A stretch of DNA of 64,000 nucleotides from Chitinophagaceae bacterium (GTDB taxonomy: Bacteria; Bacteroidota; Bacteroidia; Chitinophagales; UBA10324): NCBI GenBank assembly GCA_016717285.1, contig JADKFU010000005.1, forward strand, positions 728,501-792,500, written 5' to 3'. A program made the position numbers and the translations under genes. The notes beneath the pieces were generated by a model that ran no database searches, was not told the DNA's origin, and saw nothing but the letters and a program-made list of their open reading frames with translations. This document shows positions 1 through 8,600 of the stretch, piece by piece (the stretch's first letter is position 1; each line of letters begins with the position of its first letter).

Positions 1-2
1 CC

Positions 3-149
3 ACCTTTATTTTTGCGAAGGAAGACAAGTACTTTGTGTATCCTAACAACTATAATTATCATGTTAATCTCTTCCGCAATACGTTTCAGCACGGAGGTAT
101 TTCATTGGAAGAAATGATTATTCCGGTGATCAGGATGACGAATAAGTAA
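3..149 (+). CDS. porX: C-terminal end of PorX-like PglZ-domain response regulator (5' partial)
   Basis: An open frame enters from the left edge and stops at 147-149, giving 48 residues that include 'QHGGISLEEMIIPV'. This tail is typical of the PglZ (alkaline-phosphatase-fold) domain at the C-terminus of PorX, the response regulator controlling the type IX secretion system in Bacteroidetes. The receiver domain and most of the PglZ domain lie outside the window, so the call rests on the tail alone. A T9SS-sorted amylase near 58-60.7 kb in the same window agrees with the organism having a T9SS. A different PglZ protein is the main alternative. Confidence 0.6.
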   Translation, partial: TFIFAKEDKYFVYPNNYNYHVNLFRNTFQHGGISLEEMIIPVIRMTNK

Positions 150-553
150 CGTGCATGGCAAATTGGTTGAATTGTTAAATGGTTGCGGCGAACCGGAGAA
201 GTATTTCGCAACATAATTAACGACGTCATACTATGTTTAGAAATTTGCCTCGATGGCCAAATTGCAAAATGGTTAAATGGTTGCGGCGAGCCGGATAATA
301 GTATTACAAACTAATCAACTGCGTCATCCTATATTTCAAACGCACTCTAATCGTTGCTACAGGTTTAAACCAACATTCTAGGGGAGAGCAATCCCCATTT
401 TGAATCAGGATTGATATTTTAATTAGACATCAAAGTAATCGCATTGAAATCCATTTTTCCGGACGGCTAACATCAGCATGTGTATTTCTTTATGCATTGA
501 ATGATTTATTGTATCATCAGCATCAATAGCTTTATGAAAATTTTATCTCGCCT
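150..553. other. Intergenic region with two copies of a hairpin repeat
   Basis: No gene is visible between the PorX-like end and phoH. The first half holds two diverged copies, 98 bp apart, of a roughly 70-bp unit starting TTAAATGGTTGCGGCGA (175 and 273). The rest is AT-rich and presumably holds the phoH promoter, which I could not assign. Confidence 0.6.
173..345. repeat. Two diverged copies of dispersed TTAAATGGTTGCGGCGA repeat
   Basis: Copy one starts at 175 and copy two at 273. Both share the core TTAAATGGTTGCGGCGA followed by CCGGA, then recognisably related sequence containing GTATT and CGTCAT-CTAT. The core recurs three times near 57.65-57.91 kb. The CGGC/GCCG part can fold into a small hairpin in the copies, with slightly different stem and loop sizes. 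Confidence 0.7.
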
Positions 554-1882
554 ATGGACCAGGATAGAAAGATTTTCGTGCTCGATACTTCCGTGATTAT
601 TTATGATTACACTGCCATACGCAATTTCAAAGAGCACGATGTAGTAGTACCCATCACGGTACTTGAAGAACTTGACAACTTCAAGAAAGGCAATGATGAT
701 AAAAATTTCGCAGCGCGTGAATTCATCCGCTATATTGATAAGGCGAGTACGAATGATTCATTGCAGCAATGGGTAAACATCAATGGGAAAACGCATGGCA
801 TGTTTAAGATAGCCATGGGTCATCCGAATGGTGTGGATACCGATGCCATATTTGGCGAAGTAAAAGCGGATCATAAAATTCTAAATGCAGCGCTTCGCGT
901 TCAAAAGGAAAATCCGGGAAGAAAGGTGGTACTGGTAACGAAGGACATTAACCTGCGCATCAAAGCGAAGTCACTGAACCTTCCGGCAGAGGATTATGAG
1001 ACAGGAAAAATAAAAAGTACCGATGAATTATATACAGGCAGAACAGTGCTGGATAAATTCCCGGTGCAGGTGCTCAATCTATTGTTCCAGGAAGGACAAT
1101 GTAAAGCCTCCTTACTCTTCAAAAAATCAAAACCTGTTGCGAATCATTATTACACACTGAATCACCATGAAACTTCGGTGGTTACTGTATACAATCCGGT
1201 TTCAGGCATGCTGGAACTGGTAAAGAAGAAACCGGCTTTTAAGATACAGCCACGCAACGTTGAACAGATCTGTGCGCTCGATGCGATCCTGAATCCGAAC
1301 ATTAGTCTTGTTACGATGCAAGGTGTTGCAGGAACAGGAAAAACACTCTTGTCACTGGCCGGTGCACTCGAACAACGACGCAATTTTCACCAGATATATC
1401 TTGCAAGACCGATAGTGCCGCTCAGCAATAAGGACATTGGTTATCTGCCCGGAGATATCAAGAGCAAGTTGAACCCATACATGGAACCGTTGTGGGACAA
1501 CCTGAAGTACATTAAAAATTGTTTCAGCGAAAAGGACAAAGAGTACCGTCAGATCAACGACATGGTGGAGAATGAAAAACTGATGGTTTGTCCGCTGGCT
1601 TATATTAGGGGAAGAAGTTTCTCCAATGTATTTTTTATTGTGGATGAAGCACAGAACCTGACACCGCATGAAGTGAAGACCATCATCACACGGGCAGGGG
1701 AGAACACTAAGATCATTTTCACCGGAGATATTTACCAGATTGACACGCCTTATCTTGATTCCAGAAGCAATGGATTAAGTTATCTGATTGATAAGATAAA
1801 AGGCAGCAGGATCTATTCTCACATTACATTGGAACGTGGTGAGCGAAGTGAGTTGGCGAATTTGGCGAATGATTTATTGTAG
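554..1882 (+). CDS. PhoH family protein (PIN domain plus PhoH ATPase, YlaK type)
   Basis: A 442-residue protein with an N-terminal PIN-type nuclease domain (residues about 7-150, starting 'FVLDTSVIIYDY' with conserved acidic residues) and a C-terminal PhoH P-loop ATPase. Walker A is 'GVAGTGKTLLSL' near residues 256-267, and Walker B is 'FFIVDEAQNLTP' near 360. The PIN-PhoH arrangement is known from ATP-dependent RNA-acting proteins related to toxin-antitoxin VapC-PhoH2. In bacteria the long YlaK-type form is thought to act in RNA metabolism. It stands alone on the plus strand and ends 42 bp before the convergent lipoprotein gene. Length and domain order are normal for the family. Confidence 0.92.
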   Translation: MDQDRKIFVLDTSVIIYDYTAIRNFKEHDVVVPITVLEELDNFKKGNDDKNFAAREFIRYIDKASTNDSLQQWVNINGKTHGMFKIAMGHPNGVDTDAIFGEVKADHKILNAALRVQKENPGRKVVLVTKDINLRIKAKSLNLPAEDYETGKIKSTDELYTGRTVLDKFPVQVLNLLFQEGQCKASLLFKKSKPVANHYYTLNHHETSVVTVYNPVSGMLELVKKKPAFKIQPRNVEQICALDAILNPNISLVTMQGVAGTGKTLLSLAGALEQRRNFHQIYLARPIVPLSNKDIGYLPGDIKSKLNPYMEPLWDNLKYIKNCFSEKDKEYRQINDMVENEKLMVCPLAYIRGRSFSNVFFIVDEAQNLTPHEVKTIITRAGENTKIIFTGDIYQIDTPYLDSRSNGLSYLIDKIKGSRIYSHITLERGERSELANLANDLL

Positions 1883-1923
1883 CAAGAGCAGGGACTTTTC
1901 CCGATAGGTGTGCTTCGTAGCAA

Positions 1924-2460
1924 TTACACTCCAAATTTAATATCCTCTCCAATAAACCACCTGTCGCCAATTTTCAGGCAGCGTGCGTTGGCTCTTAAAG
2001 TTTCGCCTCCGGATTTACACTCCAGCATTATTTTTTTGGTGGGCAGTTTTTGGTTTTCAATATCCTGAATCTGAAGTTTTGTAAACGTAGCATCTGTCCA
2101 GTTCACCTTTAACTCAACCGCTTCATGCCGGGTATTTTTCCATCCGCGCTGCAATTGATTCCGGGCGGAATCTGCAATGGCTTTAAGGTCCGCATCTTTT
2201 TTATCGGAGTTGGTAAGATCGTAAATCATAGCAACGTTTCCTGAATCCGCAATGAGTCTTGAGAGTTGCTCAAATGTGATGTCATCTTTGAGAGAAAGAA
2301 AAAGGTAGTCTGCCAGTTCCTGCAAAGTAGCCGCGCCACGCATCGAATCATTCAATTCCGGTGAAAAGCCATTCATCGGATTTTCAATCGTAGAAATATC
2401 AGCTTTGGGTTGGCAGGCTGTAAAAAGAAGTACACATAAGATCAAACCAGTAAATTTCAC
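1924..2460 (-). CDS. Small lipoprotein of unknown function
   Basis: A 178-residue protein with a lipoprotein signal: short charged N-terminus, hydrophobic stretch, and lipobox 'LFTAC' with the acceptor cysteine at residue 16. The mature part is hydrophilic and ends in a domain ('LKVNWTDATFTKLQIQDIEN', then 'CLKIGDRWFIGEDIKFGV') that resembles NTF2-like or DUF4878-type periplasmic domains, but I do not recognise a named family. It lies 49 bp downstream of the EF-G-like gene on the same strand and may be cotranscribed with it. Confidence 0.75.
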   Translation of the reverse strand: MKFTGLILCVLLFTACQPKADISTIENPMNGFSPELNDSMRGAATLQELADYLFLSLKDDITFEQLSRLIADSGNVAMIYDLTNSDKKDADLKAIADSARNQLQRGWKNTRHEAVELKVNWTDATFTKLQIQDIENQKLPTKKIMLECKSGGETLRANARCLKIGDRWFIGEDIKFGV

Positions 2461-2509
2461 AACACCAATTTTTTTAAGTTCCTGCTTCCTGCTTTATATT
2501 TTTACTAAA

Positions 2510-4642
2510 CTAATGTTCATCCTTCGCATGCTTCTGATAGTCTTCCGCAAGTTTCTTTTGAATTTCGCCCGGCACCAATTCGTAAGCGGCAAAACGCATT
2601 TTGAAACTTGCCTTCCCTTGCGTAAGTGAGCGGAGTGTGTTTGAATATTTATCAAGTTCTGATAAGGGAACGCGTGATTTAATTACCTGGTAAGTCCCGC
2701 TGGCATCCATACCCATAATTACAGCACGGCGTGTGTTAAGATCACTCATAACATCGCCCATTTGTTCCTCCGGCACAAGCACTTCCAGGTCATAAATCGG
2801 TTCCAGCAATTTCGGATCGGCTTGTTGAAAGCATTCTTTAAATGCCATCATGCCGGCCAGTTTAAATGCCATGTCGTTTGAATCAACGGCGTGCATTTTT
2901 CCGTCAAACACATACACATTGATATCGCGTACATACGAACCGGTAGTGGGACCTTCTGTCATCTTATCCATAATGCCTTTTAAAATAGAAGGAAGAAACC
3001 TTGTATCAATAGCTCCACCTACTATGCAATTGTGATAAATCAGTTTTCCGCCCCAGTCCAGATCAATTTCTTCTTTTCCACGCAATGTAAAATCACCGGG
3101 CACTTTATATCCTTCCCGGTAGGGTTCAATCATCATAGCCACTTCGGCAAACTGACCTGCTCCGCCCGATTGTTTTTTATGACGGTACGTAGTGCGTGCT
3201 TCTCTGCGGATAGTTTCGCGGTAGGGAATCTTAGTCTTTTCAAAATCAATCTGCATCTTATAAATGTTTTCCAACCGCCACTTTATTGCCTGCAGATGCA
3301 ATTCACCCTGGCCATGCATGATCACTTGTTTCAGCTCACGTGAATATTCAATGGTAAGTGTAGGATCTTCGCGGTGAATATCGGCGAGTACAGTACCAAT
3401 CTTCTCATCATCATTTTTATTTTTCGCGATAATGGCTACACTGATTCTCGGTTCGGGAAATTCGATGGGTGCAATAGTGATGGGACCACCTTTTCCGTAA
3501 AGCGTCTGGTTGGTTTGTGTATTTTTTAATTTGAGTGTTGCTCCCAAATCACCTGCAGTCAATTTGTTAATCGGATTCCTGTTTTTTCCATCCAGAATAA
3601 ACAACTGATTGATTCTTTCCACACTTCCGTTCGATGAATTGGTCACATCAATTCCAGCCGTCACTTCACCTGAAATAACTTTGAATAAGGAAAGATTTCC
3701 AAGGTGTGGTTCAATCAATGATTTATAGACAAACACAACCGGCTGACCATTTGGGTTGCAGGGAACATCCTTTCCATCGGTAGATTTTTCCGAAGGCATT
3801 TCAGTGGCTGAAGGCGCAACGTTATCTATGAAACCCATCATGCGGCCGGAGCCCATGTCTTTTTTAGCAGAAAGACAAAACACCGGAAATACATGGTGTT
3901 TCATCATACCTTCTTTGATGCCTAATCGCAATTCATCTTCATCGAGTGACCCTTTTTCGAAATAAAGTTCCATCAGTTTCTCATCATTCTCAGCAGCAAC
4001 TTCCACGAGTTTGTTGTGAAGCTCATCCGCTTTTGCTTTTTCCGAATCAGGGATGGGTAATTTCTCCGGTTTGCCTCCGTTTGGCCCAAACTTGTACATC
4101 GTCATCTTCAATAAATCGATGATGGCATTAAATCCCGTTCCTTCATTTACCGGATACTGCATGATGGTAAATGCATTTCCGAACCGTTTTTTTCCCTGCT
4201 CAATGGTTTCTTCAAAATTTGATTTTTCATGATCAAGCTGGTTGATGGCAAACATGACAGGTTTGTTGAATTGATTCACGTAGTTCCAGATCAGTTCTGT
4301 TCCAACTTCAACTCCGTTTTGTGCATTGAGCACCATGATACCGGTATCTGATACACGAAGGGCAGCAATTACTTCTCCGATAAAATCATCAAGGCCAGGT
4401 GTGTCAATTATATTGATCTTATAATCTTTCCATTCGGTATGCATAAAAGTCATGTATACCGAATTGCCACGTTGTTGTTCAATGTCGTGGTAATCAGAAA
4501 CTGTTGTCCCTTCTTCAACAGAACCTCTCCGGTTAATCAGTCCTGCCTCAAACATCATGGTTTCTGCCAGGGTGGTTTTTCCTGATTTGGAGGCACCGAG
4601 CAATACAATGTTTTTAATATGCTTGTCGTCGTAGACTTTCAT
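2510..4642 (-). CDS. Elongation factor G-like translational GTPase (EF-G paralogue)
   Basis: A 710-residue translational GTPase with EF-G domain order: G domain (1 to about 270), domain II, then domains III-V ('GQGELHLQAIKWRLEN' in III, 'VMSDLNTRRAVIMGMD' in V). G1 is 'GASKSGKTT' (16-24) and G3 is 'DTPG'. G4 reads 'NQLD' instead of the usual NKxD. This marks the divergent EF-G-like group that many Bacteroidetes carry besides canonical fusA, whose exact ribosomal role is unclear. Canonical fusA normally sits in the str operon with rpsL/rpsG, and none of those genes is nearby, so this is a paralogue. The ATG start at 4642 gives the normal N-terminus. Confidence 0.9.
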   Translation of the reverse strand: MKVYDDKHIKNIVLLGASKSGKTTLAETMMFEAGLINRRGSVEEGTTVSDYHDIEQQRGNSVYMTFMHTEWKDYKINIIDTPGLDDFIGEVIAALRVSDTGIMVLNAQNGVEVGTELIWNYVNQFNKPVMFAINQLDHEKSNFEETIEQGKKRFGNAFTIMQYPVNEGTGFNAIIDLLKMTMYKFGPNGGKPEKLPIPDSEKAKADELHNKLVEVAAENDEKLMELYFEKGSLDEDELRLGIKEGMMKHHVFPVFCLSAKKDMGSGRMMGFIDNVAPSATEMPSEKSTDGKDVPCNPNGQPVVFVYKSLIEPHLGNLSLFKVISGEVTAGIDVTNSSNGSVERINQLFILDGKNRNPINKLTAGDLGATLKLKNTQTNQTLYGKGGPITIAPIEFPEPRISVAIIAKNKNDDEKIGTVLADIHREDPTLTIEYSRELKQVIMHGQGELHLQAIKWRLENIYKMQIDFEKTKIPYRETIRREARTTYRHKKQSGGAGQFAEVAMMIEPYREGYKVPGDFTLRGKEEIDLDWGGKLIYHNCIVGGAIDTRFLPSILKGIMDKMTEGPTTGSYVRDINVYVFDGKMHAVDSNDMAFKLAGMMAFKECFQQADPKLLEPIYDLEVLVPEEQMGDVMSDLNTRRAVIMGMDASGTYQVIKSRVPLSELDKYSNTLRSLTQGKASFKMRFAAYELVPGEIQKKLAEDYQKHAKDEH

Positions 4643-4931
4643 GAAGAAATGGGTTTTTTATGTGATGGAAATTTTCAGGTGGAAATTAATTTACAATCAA
4701 AAAAAGGAAGCAATCAGTAATATAGGTATGGGTAAAAATAGAAAAGAAACATGCGATTCCAAATAATTCACCAAACAAATTGAACCCTGTATAATGAACT
4801 ATCGGTGTTTAAGTCATGCAGTTAAAATGAGGGTTCCTTCCATGATCAACCCTTTCAACAAGCATATTTCAATCAGCAATATCGATGAAAATGTTCCTAA
4901 ATTCGTGTTTCAATAGCAGCTCTCTTTACAG

Positions 4932-7925
4932 ATGTCCAGCCCTCCTGATTTATCCAATTTATTATTTACCGACATCAATTATTTCAAAATTTTTGAATGC
5001 CTGGAAGAAGCGCTTGCAATAGAAGAAACTGGTGGGTTGATTGTGCAGGTCAATAACAGCATGTGCGAACTTACCGGCTATACCAGAAAAGAATGGTTGC
5101 AACAAGAGGTAATGGGGAAGCTCGTGCCGGAAGCCTGGCAAATGGATTACCGTGCTTTCAAAGAATGTTGTGTGCCAGATAAAAAGGCATCGGCTGAATT
5201 GTTTCTTAAAAGGAAAGATGAAAGTGGTTTTTGGGCAGAAGTCCGTTCAATTCCCTTACAGTATGAGCACGGACTTCCATCAGGCAGATTGATTTCATTG
5301 AGGGATATAGCAGGCAGAAAACAGCAGTTGGAGGAATTGAAAAGAAGTGACGAACGGTTGAGTTTCTTACTCGAAGTTACTTCAGAGGGAATATTGATTC
5401 ACGAGAAAGGAGTTATCACTGATGTTAATGATGCTGCGTTGAAAATGTTCGGCTATAGCCGTGAGCAGGTGATCGGGAAAACAGTGTTTGATTTTGCACC
5501 TCCCAAAGAACATCACAGAATCATTGATAACATTGAAAATAATCAGCTAGCTCCTATTGTACTTGAAGTCTATAATCTTAAGCGCCAGCTTCAGTTTATT
5601 GAGCTCCAGGGCAAAACAATCGAATATCTGGGAAAACGGATCCGCATCATCCTGTTAAAAGATATTTCCGAGATGCGGGAGAAGCGGATTGAAGAAGAGC
5701 GGTTGGTGTCGATTATTGAGGCCAGCCCGTTTATAGTTGCCATGATTGATCGGAAAGGTTTGCGTTACATGAACCGTGCAGGCCGTTATTTACTTGGTTA
5801 TGGCGCTGACGAAGATCTTTCACGTTTGGGGTTGAAGAATCTGCTGACTAAATCAACGGAAGAATTAATATTTAAAAAGGGTCTGCCTGCCGCGGTAAAA
5901 GATGGTTCGTGGAAAGGACGAACAAAGTTTAAAACAAAGGATGGTCGTGAAATACCGGTGTCTCAGACGATTCTTGTACACGTTGATGAAAACAATGAGG
6001 TGGATTTTTATTCCACCATTGCAGAAGACAATGCGGAAAGAGAACACGCGGAAAAATCATTGCTGCTCAGCCGTGAGCGATTGCGGTATTTTATGGAAGA
6101 AAGCCGCGAAGCCATTATCATTCATGAAAATGGGAAGGTGATTGATTTTAACAATGCTGCACAACGGATGTTTGGCTTTGAAGGAGATGAACTCAAAGGA
6201 AAAGAAATGCTGAAGCTGTATGATATAGCTTTGAATAAAGACCTGAAACGCAAGGTCATGCTGCAGGAAAGTTTTCAGGAAGAATTAACAGGTGTAAGGA
6301 AAGACGGAAAAAAATTCGACATTGAAGTTTATTCCCGTTCGCATATTTATCAGGGTAAGAAGGTACGTGTAGTAGGCATCATGGATATTACGGCTAGAAA
6401 AGACGCTGAACGTGCGTTGCGCAGCAGTGAAGTAAGGCTGAAAGCTGCAATAGCGGGAACACAGGTAGGAATCTGGGACTGGAACCTGATCACCAACAAA
6501 GTCACTTATAATGAATCATGGAGAAAGCTGTTCGGGTACAGCACTGATAGCGCACCACAGTATTTTGATGAATGGCAGCAAACGGTACACCCTTCAGATC
6601 TTCAAGGGTTGCTCATCAAATTACGGCGTCATTTGTATGGCGAAACACCAATGTTTCAGGATGTTTACAGGGCGAAACATAATGATGAAAAATACATTGT
6701 GATTGAATCAAAAGGAAAGCTGGTGCGGGATGAATACAATATGCCGGTAAGTATTGTGGGCACTGCTGTTGACATTACAGAACGTCAGGCGATGGAAGAT
6801 GCCGTAAGAAAAAGCCAGGCACAACTTATTGCGCTTATCGAAAACCGCGAAGAATCCATCTGGTCGGTTGATGAAAATAAAAAAATTCTCAACTTCAATA
6901 AGCCGATTGCATTTGCATTTAAGGAGTATTATGGTATCACGATGAAGCAAGGTATGTTGATCACGGATGGTTTTCCGGAACCTATCGCCTCCATGTGGCT
7001 TGCACGCTACGAACGCTCTCTGAAAGGAGAGTCCTTCAGTATAGTAGATCAATATGATATTCAGGATAAGATTTATTTCGTGGAATATTCACTGAATCCG
7101 ATCAGGGTGGAAGATGGAAATATTATCGGTGTTTCTGTGTTGGGCAGAAATATCACACAGCAAAAGATTTTTGAGAAGTCGTTGCGGGAAGCCAAGGAAG
7201 CAGCAGAAGCAGCCAACCAGACCAAGAGCCAGTTTCTTGCCAACATGAGTCATGAAATCAGGACGCCGATGAATGGCATCATGGGCTTCGCTGACTTATT
7301 GCTTCAGTCCAAACTTACTTCTGAGCAACATGAGTATCTTCATATCGTCCGCTATTCTGCTGATTCATTGCTCATGCTGATTAACGACCTGCTGGACATT
7401 TCAAAAATAGAATCCGGAAAACTTGAGTTGGTGAATGCGGAATTTAATTTCACCGGCCTGATGAAAGACCTCGTGCGTTCATTCAAGATCAAGGCAAAAG
7501 AACAGCATCTTAAAATCATTTTAAAAACAGACCCTCTAATACCAATCGTGGTGATTGGTGATGAAATGCGTTTCCGCCAGGTGATGGTAAACCTAATCAG
7601 TAATGCGGTAAAGTTTTCGAATGACGGGATTATCAATATAAAAAGTAAAGTGGTAAAGCGGGAAGAAAAAAAATGGGTGATACTTACGGAAGTAATTGAT
7701 AAGGGTATTGGCATTAAAAAGGAAAAACAGCAAATGATTTTTGAACCATTTAACCAGATTGATTCGTTGCACACCCGCAAATACGGCGGAACCGGATTGG
7801 GACTGTCTATTGCACGGAATTTGGTGAATATGATGGGTGGTGAAATAGAAGTGGAAAGTGAACCGGGAAAAGGAAGCAGGTTTTATTTTACAGTCGATGT
7901 TTTTTTGCCACCCGCAAAATTATAA
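4932..7925 (+). CDS. Multi-PAS soluble sensor histidine kinase
   Basis: A 997-residue kinase with no signal peptide or membrane segment. About six consecutive PAS domains occupy residues roughly 12-135, 140-250, 255-375, 385-490, 495-620 and 625-740, several followed by PAC-type segments ('VRVVGIMDITARKDAERAL'). A HisKA domain follows, with H-box 'FLANMSHEIRTPMNG' (phospho-acceptor His about 774). The HATPase domain shows N box 'NLISNAVKFS', G1 'DKGIGI' and G2 'GGTGLGLSIA'. There is no receiver or HPt domain and no response regulator gene beside it, so it is an orphan whose partner must be elsewhere. It probably senses small cytoplasmic ligands, light or redox state through the PAS array. The nearest upstream gene is divergent. 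Confidence 0.93.
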   Translation: MSSPPDLSNLLFTDINYFKIFECLEEALAIEETGGLIVQVNNSMCELTGYTRKEWLQQEVMGKLVPEAWQMDYRAFKECCVPDKKASAELFLKRKDESGFWAEVRSIPLQYEHGLPSGRLISLRDIAGRKQQLEELKRSDERLSFLLEVTSEGILIHEKGVITDVNDAALKMFGYSREQVIGKTVFDFAPPKEHHRIIDNIENNQLAPIVLEVYNLKRQLQFIELQGKTIEYLGKRIRIILLKDISEMREKRIEEERLVSIIEASPFIVAMIDRKGLRYMNRAGRYLLGYGADEDLSRLGLKNLLTKSTEELIFKKGLPAAVKDGSWKGRTKFKTKDGREIPVSQTILVHVDENNEVDFYSTIAEDNAEREHAEKSLLLSRERLRYFMEESREAIIIHENGKVIDFNNAAQRMFGFEGDELKGKEMLKLYDIALNKDLKRKVMLQESFQEELTGVRKDGKKFDIEVYSRSHIYQGKKVRVVGIMDITARKDAERALRSSEVRLKAAIAGTQVGIWDWNLITNKVTYNESWRKLFGYSTDSAPQYFDEWQQTVHPSDLQGLLIKLRRHLYGETPMFQDVYRAKHNDEKYIVIESKGKLVRDEYNMPVSIVGTAVDITERQAMEDAVRKSQAQLIALIENREESIWSVDENKKILNFNKPIAFAFKEYYGITMKQGMLITDGFPEPIASMWLARYERSLKGESFSIVDQYDIQDKIYFVEYSLNPIRVEDGNIIGVSVLGRNITQQKIFEKSLREAKEAAEAANQTKSQFLANMSHEIRTPMNGIMGFADLLLQSKLTSEQHEYLHIVRYSADSLLMLINDLLDISKIESGKLELVNAEFNFTGLMKDLVRSFKIKAKEQHLKIILKTDPLIPIVVIGDEMRFRQVMVNLISNAVKFSNDGIINIKSKVVKREEKKWVILTEVIDKGIGIKKEKQQMIFEPFNQIDSLHTRKYGGTGLGLSIARNLVNMMGGEIEVESEPGKGSRFYFTVDVFLPPAKL

Positions 7926-8108
7926 GCCCGGAATTTATTTTTATTCGCTGCGGTGGGCCGCAGAAAGCAACAAGAAATTTATCCATGTTTTTCCGGTCTT
8001 CTGTGATGAACCATCTCTTTGGCCTTTCAACTCGCCCGGCTATTTCTCTATTAAATCAGATAGAATTTTACTTCCGGAAAGTTGAGTTGACTTACCCGAT
8101 TATTTCAT

Positions 8109-8116
8109 ACTTTCGT
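8109..8116 (+). promoter_or_regulatory. Probable -7 box of the thiamin operon
   Basis: TACTTTCG differs by one base from the Bacteroidetes -7 consensus TAnnTTTG. A TTGA lies 17 bp upstream in the place of the -33 element. It sits immediately before the riboswitch aptamer, so transcription would begin near its 5' edge. Assignment is by spacing and consensus only. Confidence 0.45.
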
Positions 8117-8121
8117 TTCCG

Positions 8122-8207
8122 GAAAACTTTAGGGGTGTCCTATTTACTTCGGGACTGAGATCAAACCCTTAACACCTGATCAGGGTAATACCTGCGAAGG
8201 GAAAAGT
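8122..8207 (+). promoter_or_regulatory. TPP riboswitch (THI element)
   Basis: The aptamer core is plain: GGGGTGTCC at 8132-8140, CTGAGA then ACCC at 8155-8168, and ACCTGATCAGGGTAATACCTGCG at about 8174-8196, followed by AAGGGAA. These match the conserved P2-J2/4 and P4-P5 signatures of thiamin pyrophosphate riboswitches. It lies about 120 bp upstream of thiS, so TPP binding should repress the whole thiSC...GH operon. I could not define an expression platform. No strong terminator stem is evident between the aptamer and thiS, so control of translation initiation or a weak terminator is possible. Confidence 0.95.
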
Positions 8208-8324
8208 TGAATTGATCCCGCCCTTCAGTTTTCTGTTTGTAAGATTTTAAAACTATTGAGCTTATCACTGATTGTTTGCTATTGATGGCAGATAGTTCAC
8301 TTGTAATTCATAATTGACTGCTTC

Positions 8325-8528
8325 ATGAAAATCAAAATCAACAGCAACTGGCTGGAACTTGAAAATGAAAAACAATTGACAGCATTGCTTAAAAAATTAA
8401 CGCTTGACAAAAAAAGCGGGATGGCGGTTGCCGTAAATGCGTCAGTAGTGCCTAAGAAGGAGTGGCCGCATTTTGAATTGCAGGAAAATGATGAAGTCAT
8501 CATTATTGAAGCAGCGCAGGGTGGATAA
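8325..8528 (+). CDS. thiS: Sulfur carrier protein ThiS
   Basis: A 67-residue ubiquitin-like protein ending in the diagnostic 'AAQGG'. The C-terminal Gly-Gly is adenylated and then thiocarboxylated to carry sulfur for thiazole synthesis by ThiG. It is the first gene after the TPP riboswitch and lies 72 bp before thiC. The adenylating enzyme ThiF that normally activates it is not found in this cluster. Confidence 0.93.
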   Translation: MKIKINSNWLELENEKQLTALLKKLTLDKKSGMAVAVNASVVPKKEWPHFELQENDEVIIIEAAQGG

Positions 8529-8600
8529 AAAATAAATAACCAGAAAACTAATTGCACTCCTTGTTTATATTAATCTCCAAGTTTTTTTTAAACAACCGAA

